Shown one piece after another: positions 37,306-46,642 of a stretch of DNA of 51,141 bases. The first letter of the stretch is position 1, and each line of letters begins with the position of its first letter. Below the pieces are notes generated by a model, which worked only from the letters and a program-made list of their open reading frames with translations, did no database searches and was not told the origin of the DNA. Both the position numbers and the translations under genes were made by a program. Source of the DNA: Actinomycetes bacterium (GTDB lineage Bacteria > Actinomycetota > Thermoleophilia > RBG-16-64-13); the NCBI GenBank assembly GCA_021372435.1, contig JAJFUK010000134.1:1-51141 (forward strand), in the 5' to 3' direction.

Positions 37306-38457
37306 ATGAAACGTGATTACTATGAGGTGCTGGGGGTCTCCCGCGACGCCGACCTCCAGCAGATCAAGAGGGCCTATCGCAGGCTTGCCCGGGAACTCCA
37401 TCCTGACGCCAACTCTGCCGACCCCGACTGCGAGGAGAAGTTCAAAGAAGCCACCGAGGCCTACGAGGTGCTTTCCGACCCGGAGAAGCGCGGCGTCTAT
37501 GATACCTACGGCCACGATGGGCTGCGACGCGGCGCCGGGGGCGCCGGAGGCTTCGGTTTCGACGGGTTCCCGGGCTTCGGGGATCTTTTCGAGAACCTGT
37601 TCGGATCCTTCGGAGGAGGCTTCACCAGGACCGGCCCGTTCGGGCGGACCCAGACGGCTGGGCCGGCCCGAGGCGAAGACCTGGCCCTCGACGTCGAGCT
37701 GACTCTGGAAGAGGCGGCCTTCGGGGTGGAGAAGGAGATCACTTTCACGGCCCAGGGCGTCTGTCCGGTCTGCGAGGGCGTCGGGACCACTGAGCCCGCC
37801 TCGGTGAAGACCTGTCCGGAATGCAGCGGCCTGGGCAGGGTTCGCACCGTACGCCGCACGATGTTGGGCCAGTTCGTGCAGACCGGTCCGTGCACCCGTT
37901 GTGGCGGACAGGGGCAGGTCATCGAGTCCCCCTGCCGGGAATGCCGGGGCTCCGGACGCGTGTACGCCGAGCGCAAGGTCAAAGTGCAGATCCCGGCGGG
38001 CATCGACGCCGGGCAGCGCATCCGGGTGTCCGGGCGCGGCGGAGCGGGCGACCGGGGAGCCCAAGCGGGCGATCTGTACGTCCGGGTGCACGTGGCTCCC
38101 CACGAGGTCTTCGAACGGCGCGGGGATGACATCCTGTGCCGGGCCGACCTGACCATGGTGCAGGCGGCCGTGGGCACCACGGTCCCGGTGCCGACCCTCG
38201 ATGGTGAGGAAGAGGTGACTTTCGCGCCCGGGACGCAACCCGGCGAGGTCAAGGTGCTGCGCGGCAGGGGGGTGCCGCACCTGCACGGCCATGGACGGGG
38301 TGACCAGGAAGTGCACGTCCGCGTCCTGATCCCGCGGGATCTGGACGACCAGCAGCGCCGGATGCTCCAGGAGTTCGACGGGGCATGTGGAGCCGATCAC
38401 TACTCTGACCGCGACGAGGGTGTCCTCCAGAAGATCCGCAACTGGTTGAACGGCTGA
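37306..38457 (+). CDS. dnaJ: Chaperone DnaJ
   Basis: 383 residues. J domain with HPD (RELHPDANS), Gly/Phe-rich region ([17 protein letters not shown]), four CxxCxGxG zinc motifs ([32 protein letters not shown]) and C-terminal substrate-binding domains. It stimulates the ATPase of DnaK and holds unfolded protein; dnaK is not in the window. Its TGA overlaps the prmA ATG by one base (TGATG). The type I architecture is complete. Confidence 0.97.
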   Translation: MKRDYYEVLGVSRDADLQQIKRAYRRLARELHPDANSADPDCEEKFKEATEAYEVLSDPEKRGVYDTYGHDGLRRGAGGAGGFGFDGFPGFGDLFENLFGSFGGGFTRTGPFGRTQTAGPARGEDLALDVELTLEEAAFGVEKEITFTAQGVCPVCEGVGTTEPASVKTCPECSGLGRVRTVRRTMLGQFVQTGPCTRCGGQGQVIESPCRECRGSGRVYAERKVKVQIPAGIDAGQRIRVSGRGGAGDRGAQAGDLYVRVHVAPHEVFERRGDDILCRADLTMVQAAVGTTVPVPTLDGEEEVTFAPGTQPGEVKVLRGRGVPHLHGHGRGDQEVHVRVLIPRDLDDQQRRMLQEFDGACGADHYSDRDEGVLQKIRNWLNG

Positions 38458-39599
38458 TGGCGGCGACGCCCGCAAAGGAGCGGCGCACCGGGGACCCCGA
38501 GGTCGATCGCGCCGTGCGGGTGACTCTCGCGGAGGACCTGGCCGAGATAGCCGGAGCGGTCCTCATGGATGTGCTCGGTCCCTTTGCGGTCGAGGAGGCC
38601 CAGCCGGGTTCCGGTGGTAGGCCCGACCGGCCGGCCACCCTGGTCTTCTATCCCGGCTCACAGGCGGCGACCGCGGAGCCGTCCACCGCCGAGGAAGTGC
38701 TCGCGGCGCTGTCTCCGACGGTCGTCGAAGCCGGGCAGGTGGGGGTCGAGGTGTGCGACGTGCCGCGAGATTGGGTCGAAGGGTGGAGGGACTACTTTCG
38801 TCCCCTCGTCGTCGGCGGGGTGCGCATCCGTCCCCCGTGGGAACCTCCGCTTCAGAGGGGCGGGGCCGTCGCACAAGACGGTGTAGGCCGGGGTCCGGGA
38901 GTGCCGGGCGGACGGGCGCCGGTGGAGGTGGTCATCGATCCCGGGCTCGGCTTCGGCACCGGTCTGCATCCCACCACCAGGGGCGCGCTCCAACTGCTGC
39001 AGCGCGTTTTGCCGGAGGGCACTTCAGCGCCGGGCCCGCGCCCGGCGCCGGGGAGCGAAGGTGACCGGTCCATCGGGGAAGACCGGCGGTTGGTGGACGC
39101 GGGGACGGGGTCGGGGATCCTGGCCGTTGCGGCCGCGAAGCTGGGGTGGGGCCGGGTCATCGCTTTCGATAACGACCCCCTGGCATTGGTCTCGACCCGC
39201 GAGAACGTGAAGGCCAACGCGGTCGAAGAAGCGGTCGAGATACACGAGGTGGATGTGGCCGCGGCGCCTGCTCAGTGGTTCGCGGGGGCGACTGTCGTTG
39301 CCAACATGACGCTGCAGCCCGTTCTGACGCTGTTACGGAGGCTCGCCTCGGCCACGTCTGTGGCGGCCGCCGCCCCTCCGGCCGGCGCCGCGCCGCCGGC
39401 GGAAGGAGGCCGCTCGACCGGAGCCGGTCCGGCTTCCGGTGGGCCGCTGCGACTGGTGGTCTCAGGCATCCTGGCGGGCGGACAGGAGTACGAGCTGGTG
39501 CAGGCCGCGCGGGAATGTGGCTTTCGCCCGGGGCGGCGGCTCTATGAGGCGGAGTGGGTAAGCCTGGAACTGCTGCCGGCGGGCCCGTACCGGGGCTGA
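38457..39599 (+). CDS. prmA: Ribosomal protein L11 methyltransferase
   Basis: 380 residues, longer than the usual ~300. The SAM fold carries DPGLGFGTGLHPTT (the PrmA hallmark), DAGTGSGILAVAAAKLG (motif I), FDNDPLA and VVANMTLQPVL. The N-terminal L11-recognition domain is present. The extra length is two Gly/Ala/Pro-rich inserts, one before the motif I strand (nt about 39018-39075) and one after VVANMTLQP (nt about 39355-39450). The genes on both sides overlap it by one base, so dnaJ, prmA and rnr are coupled. Confidence 0.92.
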   Translation: MAATPAKERRTGDPEVDRAVRVTLAEDLAEIAGAVLMDVLGPFAVEEAQPGSGGRPDRPATLVFYPGSQAATAEPSTAEEVLAALSPTVVEAGQVGVEVCDVPRDWVEGWRDYFRPLVVGGVRIRPPWEPPLQRGGAVAQDGVGRGPGVPGGRAPVEVVIDPGLGFGTGLHPTTRGALQLLQRVLPEGTSAPGPRPAPGSEGDRSIGEDRRLVDAGTGSGILAVAAAKLGWGRVIAFDNDPLALVSTRENVKANAVEEAVEIHEVDVAAAPAQWFAGATVVANMTLQPVLTLLRRLASATSVAAAAPPAGAAPPAEGGRSTGAGPASGGPLRLVVSGILAGGQEYELVQAARECGFRPGRRLYEAEWVSLELLPAGPYRG

Positions 39600-41632
39600 T
39601 GGCGCGGCATACTCCAGGACGGAGCCGCTCCGGCCGGCGCCGGGCCCAATTGGCCCGGGCAGGTCTTATCCCGGCGGGTGACCCTACCGGGCGGTCGGCC
39701 AACATCGCCGGGGTGATTGTCCGTCGGGGCAAGAGCCTGGAAGTCGAACCCTTGTTCCAGCCCGGTCCGTCGCTGCCGGTCGAGCGCAGCCCGGTCAGGC
39801 CGCAGCCGGGCGATCTGGTGCTGTTCACGTTTTCCTACGGGTTCAAGGCCCAGATAGTGCGCCCCTTGGGCAAGAGCAACGTGCTCGGCGACGTCTTGGA
39901 AGCGCTTTTGGCCGACAGTCTGACCCAACGGGGTTTCAGCCCTAAGGTGCTGGCTGAGGCCGCTGTGGCCGCCGGGTGGAACGAGCGCACCGATCCGTAT
40001 CGGACCGATCTCCGCGACGTCTACACCTTCACGATCGATCCGGTGACGGCCCAGGATTTCGACGATGCTCTTTCGTTCGAACGCACCACCGCCGGCACCA
40101 CCGTCGTCTACGTCCACATAGCCGATGTTTCGTACTTCGTGCAGGAGGGGACGGCGCTCGACAGGGAGGCGCTCCGGCGCGGCAACTCGGTGTATGTGGC
40201 GACGGGCGTGGAGCCCATGTTACCTCCGCAGCTCTCCTCGGGTGTGTGTTCGCTCCGGCCGGGCGAGGACCGCAAGGCGGTGACGGTGGAGATGGAGTTG
40301 GACGACCAAGGACGGGTGCTCAGGAGCGCGTTCTACCGGTCGCTGATCCGCAGCGATAGACGGATGGACTACGAACAGGTCGAGCGCATGTTCCGGGGGA
40401 GCGAGCCTACAGACCCTGAGCTGCGGGGACCACTGGATCGGGGGAGGACGCTCGCTCAGACGCTCCGTGAGGTACGCGGCGCGCGGGGAAGCCTGCATAT
40501 CGAGTCCACAGAGCCGGAGTTCGAATGGGATGACAAGGGACAGGTGGTCGCGGCCGATCCCAGCGAGGAGCTGGAAAGCCACCGGCTCATCGAGAACTTC
40601 ATGGTACTGGCGAACGAGCAGGTGGCCTCCTTCCTCGAGCGGGAGCACGTGCCCACCGTGTATCGGGTTCACGATCTGCCCGACCCCTTCAACCTGGAGC
40701 GTCTTCTCGACACGCTCGCCGGTCTGGGACTGCCTACCCCTGCGTTCGACGCGTTGGAGGCGACTCCGCAGGAGATCCGGCGCGTCGCCCGCGGGATCGC
40801 CGAGTGGGTCGATCGTTACACGCCTGCCGGTAAGGGCAAGGCGGCGCTGGTGCAGCAGGTGTTGCGGGCCCAGGCCCGCGCGGTCTACCAGACGGTCAAC
40901 ATCGGCCATTTCGGACTCGCCTCCCAGACGTACTGCCACTTCACCTCGCCGATCCGGCGCTATCCGGATCTGCTGGTGCACCGGGGTCTGCTCGGACGAC
41001 TGGGGCTGGGGCCGGAGCCTTCGACCACGGTTCTCGAGGACTGGGCGGAGCACTGTTCGATCACGGAGCGGGAAGCCGCCAAGATCGAACTAAAGGCCGA
41101 CGACATCGTACTGGCCCATCTACTGAAGCGGCGTCTCGATGAAGACGGCCGGCAGGAGAGCGTCTTCGAGGGCCAGGTGCTCAGCCTTACCCGTAGAGGG
41201 ATGTTCGTGCTCTTCGAGCGGCTCTTCCAGGGCTACCTACCGGTGAGTGAACTGCCCGGCGACTACTACGATCTCAACGAGTTGGAGACGGCGCTGGTGG
41301 GGAGGCGCTCCGGCCGGGCCTACAAGCTGGCCGACCTGTTGCCGGTGCGGGTGACCGCGGTGGACGAGGCTCGGGGAAGAGTCGACCTTGCCCTGGCGGG
41401 TGACGCGGATGAGGATGACGACCTGGATGGGCGCGACACCGGGGCCGCAGCGGCGGGCCGCAATGGCTCTGTTCGGGAGCGTGGCCGCGGCGGGGGCCGG
41501 AGCCGCGGCGGGGGTCCGGGGGGCGGCCGCCCTGCCTTGGGCGGCCGCCTGCGTGGTTCGGGCAAGACCAAGACCACCCGGACCCGTGCTCCCCAGGCCG
41601 CCCGGCCGCCGCAGGGACGGGGACGGCGTTAG
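39599..41632 (+). CDS. rnr: Ribonuclease R (RNB-family exoribonuclease)
   Basis: 677 residues from ATG 39599, sharing a base with the prmA stop. It degrades structured RNA 3' to 5', including mRNAs released by tmRNA. The RNB domain shows [13 protein letters not shown] (metal-binding aspartates), [29 protein letters not shown] and the late [15 protein letters not shown]. An S1 domain ([19 protein letters not shown]) follows, then a Gly/Arg-rich basic tail of about 60 residues. The N-terminus is short, with no obvious winged helix. It lies just upstream of smpB and ssrA, consistent with its role in trans-translation. Confidence 0.95.
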   Translation: MARHTPGRSRSGRRRAQLARAGLIPAGDPTGRSANIAGVIVRRGKSLEVEPLFQPGPSLPVERSPVRPQPGDLVLFTFSYGFKAQIVRPLGKSNVLGDVLEALLADSLTQRGFSPKVLAEAAVAAGWNERTDPYRTDLRDVYTFTIDPVTAQDFDDALSFERTTAGTTVVYVHIADVSYFVQEGTALDREALRRGNSVYVATGVEPMLPPQLSSGVCSLRPGEDRKAVTVEMELDDQGRVLRSAFYRSLIRSDRRMDYEQVERMFRGSEPTDPELRGPLDRGRTLAQTLREVRGARGSLHIESTEPEFEWDDKGQVVAADPSEELESHRLIENFMVLANEQVASFLEREHVPTVYRVHDLPDPFNLERLLDTLAGLGLPTPAFDALEATPQEIRRVARGIAEWVDRYTPAGKGKAALVQQVLRAQARAVYQTVNIGHFGLASQTYCHFTSPIRRYPDLLVHRGLLGRLGLGPEPSTTVLEDWAEHCSITEREAAKIELKADDIVLAHLLKRRLDEDGRQESVFEGQVLSLTRRGMFVLFERLFQGYLPVSELPGDYYDLNELETALVGRRSGRAYKLADLLPVRVTAVDEARGRVDLALAGDADEDDDLDGRDTGAAAAGRNGSVRERGRGGGRSRGGGPGGGRPALGGRLRGSGKTKTTRTRAPQAARPPQGRGRR

Positions 41633-41670
41633 GGAGTCGAGCCAGAATGAAGCCTGGATCGCCGGTCGGC

Positions 41671-41676
41671 TATACT
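41671..41676 (+). promoter_or_regulatory. -10-like box for smpB, leaderless spacing
   Basis: TATACT ends 9 nt before ATG 41686, and no Shine-Dalgarno lies between. No clear -35 is seen. Confidence 0.45.
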
Positions 41677-41685
41677 CGCCGCACC

Positions 41686-42156
41686 ATGAAGCCCACCGGC
41701 ACGAAGCTCATCGCGCAGAACAAGAAGGCCTACCACGACTACTTCATCGAGGAGACGTTGGAGGCGGGTATCGCGCTGACCGGCACGGAGGTGAAGTCGC
41801 TCCGGGCCGGCCGCGTCAACCTGCGTGACTCATACGCCGCCGTGGAGAGGGGCGAGTTGTTTCTGATCGGGATGCATATCAGCCCCTACGAGCAGGGCAA
41901 CATCTTCAACCACGATCCGCTGCGCGCCCGCAAGCTACTCGTGCATGCCCAGGAGTTGCGCCGTCTGTACGGCAAGGTGCAGGTGGCAGGGTACACCCTG
42001 GTGCCGACCAAGCTCTACTTCAAAGACGGGCTTGTCAAAGTGGAGATCGGCCTGGCCAAGGGCAAGGCCCTCTATGACAAGCGCCAGACTCTGGCCAAGA
42101 AGGAGGCCGAGCGCGACATGGAGCGGGCCTTCCGCCGCGCAGACCGCGACGATTAG
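41686..42156 (+). CDS. smpB: tmRNA-binding protein SmpB
   Basis: 156 residues, standard length. The oligonucleotide-binding fold starts with [21 protein letters not shown], then [19 protein letters not shown], and the basic C-terminal helix is present ([24 protein letters not shown]). It carries tmRNA into stalled ribosomes. The frame is open to ATG 41647, but the extra 13 residues are not conserved, so ATG 41686 is used. The partner ssrA lies 1.2 kb downstream, separated by a toxin-antitoxin pair. Confidence 0.96.
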   Translation: MKPTGTKLIAQNKKAYHDYFIEETLEAGIALTGTEVKSLRAGRVNLRDSYAAVERGELFLIGMHISPYEQGNIFNHDPLRARKLLVHAQELRRLYGKVQVAGYTLVPTKLYFKDGLVKVEIGLAKGKALYDKRQTLAKKEAERDMERAFRRADRDD

Positions 42157-42295
42157 TGGGCCAAGTAGGCCACGCCCATGGCGACCCATCTGGGACGGAG
42201 CTTTGTAGCTCGGCAGCTCTCCGAGGTGCTCTGTCAGGTGTTCTGGGTGCCTGACGACTCACGCAGCGGGACCACCCGCGGGTGTCGTAGTATGA

Positions 42296-42335
42296 TTCCA
42301 GATACTAGGGATTGTAAGTACAATGTGAGTACAAC
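42296..42335 (+). promoter_or_regulatory. Promoter/operator region of the DUF1778-GNAT module
   Basis: TTCCAG-17 nt-TACAAT is a possible promoter. The -10 overlaps the perfect inverted repeat ATTGTA-AG-TACAAT (42311-42324), followed by a half-repeat GTGAGTACAAC. This AT-rich palindrome is the likely site for autorepression by the antitoxin. Confidence 0.45.
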
Positions 42336-42388
42336 ACAGAGCGAGTCTCGCAGCGTACTGGCCACTATTTGCAGGCCGGGAGGGTGGT

Positions 42389-42766
42389 TTGGACCAAGCT
42401 TCACAACGCCGGGTTCCACAAGCGGGCGTCTCTGAGCGCCGGGAGCCGCATGTGGAGTCTGTGGAGTCGTGCGTGACGAACAAACCGGAGCGCAAGCAAC
42501 ACCGATTCAATCTGCGTCTTACCTCGGCGCAGAAGGCTTTGGTCGAATATGCAGCGCGGGTCTCAGGCGTCAGTGCCAGCGTGTTCATGCTGGAGGCGGC
42601 GGTTCGGTCCGCAGAAGATGTCGTCGCCCGTCAGAACCGGTTCGTGCTTCCCGCGGGCCAGTGGGCGGAGTTTGTGGCTAGGCTCGACCAACCGGCGCGG
42701 CCGATCCGGGAGACCAAGGCGCTCAAGGACGTCGGCGCAAAGCGGGAGCCCCTTGGTGGGGGGTGA
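42389..42766 (+). CDS. DUF1778 (TacA-like) antitoxin
   Basis: 125 residues from TTG 42389, which has GGGAGGG just upstream; GTG 42473 would give a more typical ~97-residue protein beginning at TNKPERKQ. Core: RFNLRLTSAQKALVEYAARVSG (ribbon-helix-helix DNA-binding region) and SVFMLEAAVRSAEDVV, followed by the toxin-neutralising tail FVLPAGQWAEFVARLDQPARPI. DUF1778 proteins repress their own promoter and bind a GNAT toxin. It overlaps the toxin start by 11 nt and is inserted between smpB and ssrA. Confidence 0.85.
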   Translation: MDQASQRRVPQAGVSERREPHVESVESCVTNKPERKQHRFNLRLTSAQKALVEYAARVSGVSASVFMLEAAVRSAEDVVARQNRFVLPAGQWAEFVARLDQPARPIRETKALKDVGAKREPLGGG

Positions 42767-43286
42767 ACCTGCTCTTCGCGTGGAGCCGCTCTGTTCCGGC
42801 CATGATGTCGAAACCTTCGATTCCGGCCGGCCCGCCGAGCGTGACTACCTCCGCCTGCACGCGCTCGCAGACCATGGGTTCCATCATGCTCGGACCTTTG
42901 TGGCGCTCCGAGATGACCGAGTAGTAGCGTACTTCACTATCACAGCAGGCTCTGTAGAGGCCGCTTCTTGTTCCCAGGATATAACGAGGCGGCGGCGCAG
43001 GAAACTGGTCCCTGTGGTGATCATCGCTCGGCTGGCTGTCGATGCGACCGAGGGGGAAGAGGGTGTAGAGGAGGCTACGCTCCGGCAGGCTCTGTACCGC
43101 AGCGTTGCGGCGGCCGAGACCATCGGGGCTCGAGCTGTGCTCGCCGTCAGGGGCGGGGAGGGCGGTTCTCTCTTCGAACGGTATGGTTTCGAGAGGCTGC
43201 CCGCGTGTCCGTTTCACGTGTTCCTGAGTTCGTTTGACGTATGGATGAACGTCGGCGATGAAAGCGACACAGGGGTTGTTGTATAA
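42756..43286 (+). CDS. GNAT toxin (TacT/AtaT type) with degenerate acetyl-CoA loop
   Basis: 176 residues from GTG 42756 (GGGAG upstream); GTG 42780 is an alternative. In this toxin class the enzyme acetylates the amino group of charged tRNAs and blocks translation. Visible: YFTITAGSVE strand, PVVIIARLAVD strand, AAAETIGARAVLAV and the LFERYGF tyrosine used as general acid. The pyrophosphate loop, normally (Q/R)xxGxG/A, reads ATEGEEGVEEATL, so acetyl-CoA binding may be impaired. The gene ends at the ssrA promoter; its last codons overlap the TATAAT box. Confidence 0.8.
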   Translation: MGGEPALRVEPLCSGHDVETFDSGRPAERDYLRLHALADHGFHHARTFVALRDDRVVAYFTITAGSVEAASCSQDITRRRRRKLVPVVIIARLAVDATEGEEGVEEATLRQALYRSVAAAETIGARAVLAVRGGEGGSLFERYGFERLPACPFHVFLSSFDVWMNVGDESDTGVVV

Positions 43287-43287
43287 T
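43282..43287 (+). promoter_or_regulatory. Consensus -10 box of ssrA
   Basis: Perfect TATAAT overlapping the toxin stop codon. It predicts a transcript start near 43294, leaving an ~80-nt 5' leader to be removed by RNase P before the mature tmRNA end. No good -35 is visible. The leader contains two perfect small palindromes (43304-43315 and 43345-43359). Confidence 0.65.
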
Positions 43288-43374
43288 CCCTTGTGCTCAG
43301 TCGCTGCGGCCGCAGGGAGCGCCGGTGTCCATGGGAGGCCGGTGGTGACCGTAGGTCACGGTTCTGAGTCTCGT

Positions 43375-43738
<364 letters not shown>

Positions 43739-43744
43739 ATCGAT

Positions 43745-43760
43745 GGCGGGTGGACCCGCC
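43745..43760 (+). terminator. Hairpin 8 nt after ssrA
   Basis: GGCGGGT-GG-ACCCGCC, 7-bp perfect stem with a two-base centre. It is positioned to end ssrA transcription or to protect its precursor. There is no T-tract. Confidence 0.5.
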
Positions 43761-43797
43761 GCCTCGTCTAGTTCTCGGTCGCAGGCCGGGCGGAGCC

Positions 43798-43950
43798 GTC
43801 CGTAAGCAGATGGCGGGTAATCCCAGGATCGGATTCTGCACTTGCGACGGCAAGGAGTGGATCCGTGTCCGGGCGACAGTGGCCGGCGACAGCGACTGGA
43901 CCTTCGACCAGGCCATGCCTCCAAAACCCTGGACCTTCGCGACCTGCTGA
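43798..43950 (+). pseudogene. Fragment of a pyridoxamine-5'-phosphate-oxidase-like flavoprotein
   Basis: The frame reading KQMAGNPRIGFCTCDGKEW, then IRVRATVAGDS, resembles the central strands of small FMN-binding proteins of the PPOX split-barrel family (NPxIxFCTxDGKEWxR). Both ends of the ~130-residue domain are missing, and the frame soon ends at TGA. It lies directly after ssrA in a 593-bp gene-free gap (43737-44329), whose other content is the ssrA hairpin, a promoter and a structured leader. Confidence 0.4.
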
Positions 43951-44136
43951 CTGGACCTGCGCCTCGTGCTCAATGAAGCGGTTGGTTCTACTCTAAGTGC
44001 AACCGCGCACCAGAGGGCTTCGGACGACCGAATCCATAACCTAAAGCCTGAAGCTAGGGCCCGAAGCCTCCGGGGCTGCGCGGACGCGCGGGGTATTGCT
44101 GCTTCAGTCGAATAGTGCATCCGGACGGAAATGTGC

Positions 44137-44142
44137 TAGTAT
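44137..44142 (+). promoter_or_regulatory. Likely -10 box of the surface-protein operon
   Basis: TAGTAT in the most AT-rich stretch of the region (GCTAGTATGAATATATC). It would start a transcript near 44149, with a leader of about 180 nt. The -35 is unclear. Confidence 0.45.
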
Positions 44143-44168
44143 GAATATATCTCATGCGCGGCTGGGTA

Positions 44169-44296
44169 TCGTAGGCTGTGCGAACTAGGGTGCTACGACC
44201 TCTGAGGGCAAGAAACGGTTGCCCGGAGCCGCCAGGCTCCAGTCCTCCGAGAGAGCAAGTGGCGAGACCGACCTGAGTCCCGGTTCTGACGACCGG
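44169..44296 (+). promoter_or_regulatory. Multi-hairpin 5' leader, unidentified
   Basis: Four perfect hairpins in a row: TCGTAG/CTACGA (44169-44198), GGGCAA/TTGCCC with loop GAAACGG (44206-44224), GGAGCC/GGCTCC with loop GCCA (44225-44240) and CCGGT/ACCGG (44280-44296). The ribosome site AAGGAGGACAG follows 20 nt later. It does not match c-di-GMP-I, cobalamin or other riboswitch signatures I know. Confidence 0.45.
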
Positions 44297-44329
44297 ACAT
44301 ACATGTTGATCGCTGCTGAAGGAGGACAG

Positions 44330-45796
44330 ATGGAGGGGAATAACAAGCGCAGACCGGCGCATCGTCCAACCATGATCGTACTTGTCGTTTTGCTGGCCCT
44401 CGTTCTTGCGGGGTCCATAGCGGCAATGGCAACGGCGGCGAGTGTGACGCCTGTGACGTATGTTTCATGGACATCCGGCAACGGTGACCGCGAAGCCGGT
44501 CGGTTGGGATATGAGTACGGCTACAAGATCGACGATTGGAAACAGACCTCGGGAATGGACGGTACCTACCCGGTCACACGTACGCTCCCTGATGGTTCGA
44601 CCCTTTCCTTCACCATAACCATCTCAAACAGCGACGGGGACACGTTCGATTGGAGTTCCACCTATCCCATCTCCGCCGTGATCGTGAAGGCTGGGCGAGG
44701 GGCGAACGTCTTCTACTACGACCCTCCCGCGACGGGTGACACCGGGCTCTACGGCTACCGCGACAAGGAAATCAGCCACGTCACCTTCTGCTTCGACGGA
44801 CCCGCTGCTCCGACCGGCTCCCTCACCATCGATAAGGAAATCATGGGGGTAGACATCCCGGCGGAGTTCGACAAGACGGACTTCACCCTTACGGTCTCCG
44901 GACCCAGTTTCCCGACCGCCGTCGAGGTGCCGGGTTCCCAGCTGCCCAAGACGTGGAACGATCTCATCCCCGGTACCTACACAGTGGGTGAGGTCGATGC
45001 GGGACCCAGTTGGACGGTGAGCGGCGCTGGAGACGTGACCGTCGAAGCGGATGGATCGGTCAGTAAGACGGTCACCAACACCTACAACCCGCCGAGCAGC
45101 GAGACCGGTTCTCTTAGTATCACCAAGCGCATCGTCGATTCCCCCAATGACAATTGGACTCCCGATGACTTCTCGGTCATCGTAACCGGGCCGTCCCCAT
45201 CGACCGCCGTGGTGTACTCCGGGACGTTCCCGGAAGGCGGCACGCTGGTTCTGAACGATCTCGCTCCCGGTTCTTATACCGTGACCGAGCCCGGCCCCGG
45301 TGGTCGTTGGGTGGTAAGCGGCAGCGGTGCCGGCGTGACGGTGCAGGCGGGCGAGACGGCTTCACATACCATCAGGAACACCTGGGTTGTCCCACCGACC
45401 ACCAGTACCACGAGTACCACACTGGTCGAGACGGTGACCACACTTCCTACGACTACCAGCACGACGACTACCAGTACTACTGCCACCAGTAAGACGGCTA
45501 CCAGTACGACGGCTACCAGCACTACCACCAGCACTACCACCACGAGCACGAGCAGCACGACGACCTCTTTGCCCCCGGAGGTCGGCGAGGTGACTACGAT
45601 ACCGACCTCGTCGTCGACGCTGCCGCCGGCAGTCGGCCAGGAGACCACGATACCGACCCCCGTCGGTATCATCCAAACGGGCGGCGGGGGCACCGCCGGT
45701 CCGAGCCCCTGGCTGTGGGTGCTGGCTGCGTTTGGGGTCGCTCTGGGTCTTGGTCTTGCCTTCTCCTCGCTCAAGATCGGGCGGAAGGCAGGGTAG
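44330..45796 (+). CDS. Cell-wall surface protein with Thr-rich stalk
   Basis: 488 residues from ATG 44330 (AAGGAGGACAG upstream). A signal peptide (MIVLVVLLALVLAGSIAAMATAA) is followed by a unique domain with GLYGYRDKEISHVTFCFDG (about residues 35-160). Two prealbumin/SpaA-like repeats come next (SLTIDKEI..., SLSITKRI..., each ending with YTV(G/T)E and a TxxNT(Y/W) strand). Then a Thr/Ser stalk of about 100 residues is encoded by short ACC/ACT-rich tandem repeats (nt about 45395-45570). The C-terminus has IIQTGGGG, a hydrophobic helix and a KIGRKAG tail, laid out like a sortase signal but without LPxTG. The sortase gene follows after 22 nt, so covalent wall anchoring is likely. Confidence 0.8.
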   Translation: MEGNNKRRPAHRPTMIVLVVLLALVLAGSIAAMATAASVTPVTYVSWTSGNGDREAGRLGYEYGYKIDDWKQTSGMDGTYPVTRTLPDGSTLSFTITISNSDGDTFDWSSTYPISAVIVKAGRGANVFYYDPPATGDTGLYGYRDKEISHVTFCFDGPAAPTGSLTIDKEIMGVDIPAEFDKTDFTLTVSGPSFPTAVEVPGSQLPKTWNDLIPGTYTVGEVDAGPSWTVSGAGDVTVEADGSVSKTVTNTYNPPSSETGSLSITKRIVDSPNDNWTPDDFSVIVTGPSPSTAVVYSGTFPEGGTLVLNDLAPGSYTVTEPGPGGRWVVSGSGAGVTVQAGETASHTIRNTWVVPPTTSTTSTTLVETVTTLPTTTSTTTTSTTATSKTATSTTATSTTTSTTTTSTSSTTTSLPPEVGEVTTIPTSSSTLPPAVGQETTIPTPVGIIQTGGGGTAGPSPWLWVLAAFGVALGLGLAFSSLKIGRKAG

Positions 45797-45818
45797 GAGG
45801 CAGATTCTCGGAGCGTCG

Positions 45819-46571
45819 ATGAGCAGGTATGTCCCAAGGCACGCGCGGAAGCGCCGTGGCCTCTTGAGGGCCGCGGTGCTTCCGGCGGTGCTGGGAGCGG
45901 CAGTGGTGGTTGCCGTCATCGTGGGCGTGAGTCTCCGCCTCCCTGATTCCCGGGCGGCGGAGGCGGATGGCTCGGGACCGGTGTCGGGCGGTCCGTCTGT
46001 CATGATCTCCATAACGACGTCGACCCTATCCGCTTCGACATCCGCGTCACCGACTCCGACCGCGGTCCCGTCCACGACCAGTCCGACTACGGCGGGTTCC
46101 TCCACTACGATGACCATCTACATCCACCCTATCGCGGAACCGGCGCGTATCGTGATCCCTTCGATCGAGGTGGATGCGAAGCTGATCCCGGTCGGTTTGC
46201 TGGATAACGGTGACATGGAGGTGCCTCCCTTCGGTCTGGCCGGGTGGTACGAGCCGGGTCCACTCCCTGGAGACCACGGCCCCACCGTCGTAGTCGCCCA
46301 CGTAGACACCAAGAAGGGCCCCGACGTGTTCTACCGTCTGAAGGACCTCGAGCCTGGTGATGAGATCCTCGTGTACGGCCCGGACGGCGACGTCGCTACG
46401 TTCGGGGTGGACTCCAAGGAGCAGCGGCTCAAGACCGAACTTCCCGTCGAGCGCATCTGGAACGATACCTGGGAACCGGTCATCCGTCTGATCACCTGTA
46501 CCGGGGAGTTCGACCGGAGCTCCGGGCACTACCTCTCCAATATGATCGTGTACGGGCACCTGGTGGAGTAG
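45819..46571 (+). CDS. Class E/F-type sortase
   Basis: 250 residues. A basic N-terminus and one membrane helix (AAVLPAVLGAAVVVAVIVGV), a Ser/Thr/Pro-rich spacer, then the sortase beta-barrel (RIVIPSIEVDAKLIPVG onwards). The catalytic histidine is in VVAHVDTKKGPDVFY and the cysteine in RLITCTGEFD. The third residue, an arginine usually found near the strand after the Cys (YRDN-type in class F), is not obvious here (HYLSNMIV). It would join the upstream surface protein to peptidoglycan outside the membrane. ATG 45819 is preceded by GGAG. Confidence 0.85.
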   Translation: MSRYVPRHARKRRGLLRAAVLPAVLGAAVVVAVIVGVSLRLPDSRAAEADGSGPVSGGPSVMISITTSTLSASTSASPTPTAVPSTTSPTTAGSSTTMTIYIHPIAEPARIVIPSIEVDAKLIPVGLLDNGDMEVPPFGLAGWYEPGPLPGDHGPTVVVAHVDTKKGPDVFYRLKDLEPGDEILVYGPDGDVATFGVDSKEQRLKTELPVERIWNDTWEPVIRLITCTGEFDRSSGHYLSNMIVYGHLVE

Positions 46572-46642
46572 GTCGTCCTCCGCGCGACGAACTGCGTGGA
46601 GCCGGCCTCTTGCTGAGGGCCGGGTACGTGCCTGCCTTGGGA

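Noticed and set aside
44169-44296. c-di-GMP-I (GEMM) or cobalamin riboswitch
   Set aside because: No GNRA-tetraloop/receptor pair, CAAAGC block or B12-box found. Left as an unidentified leader.
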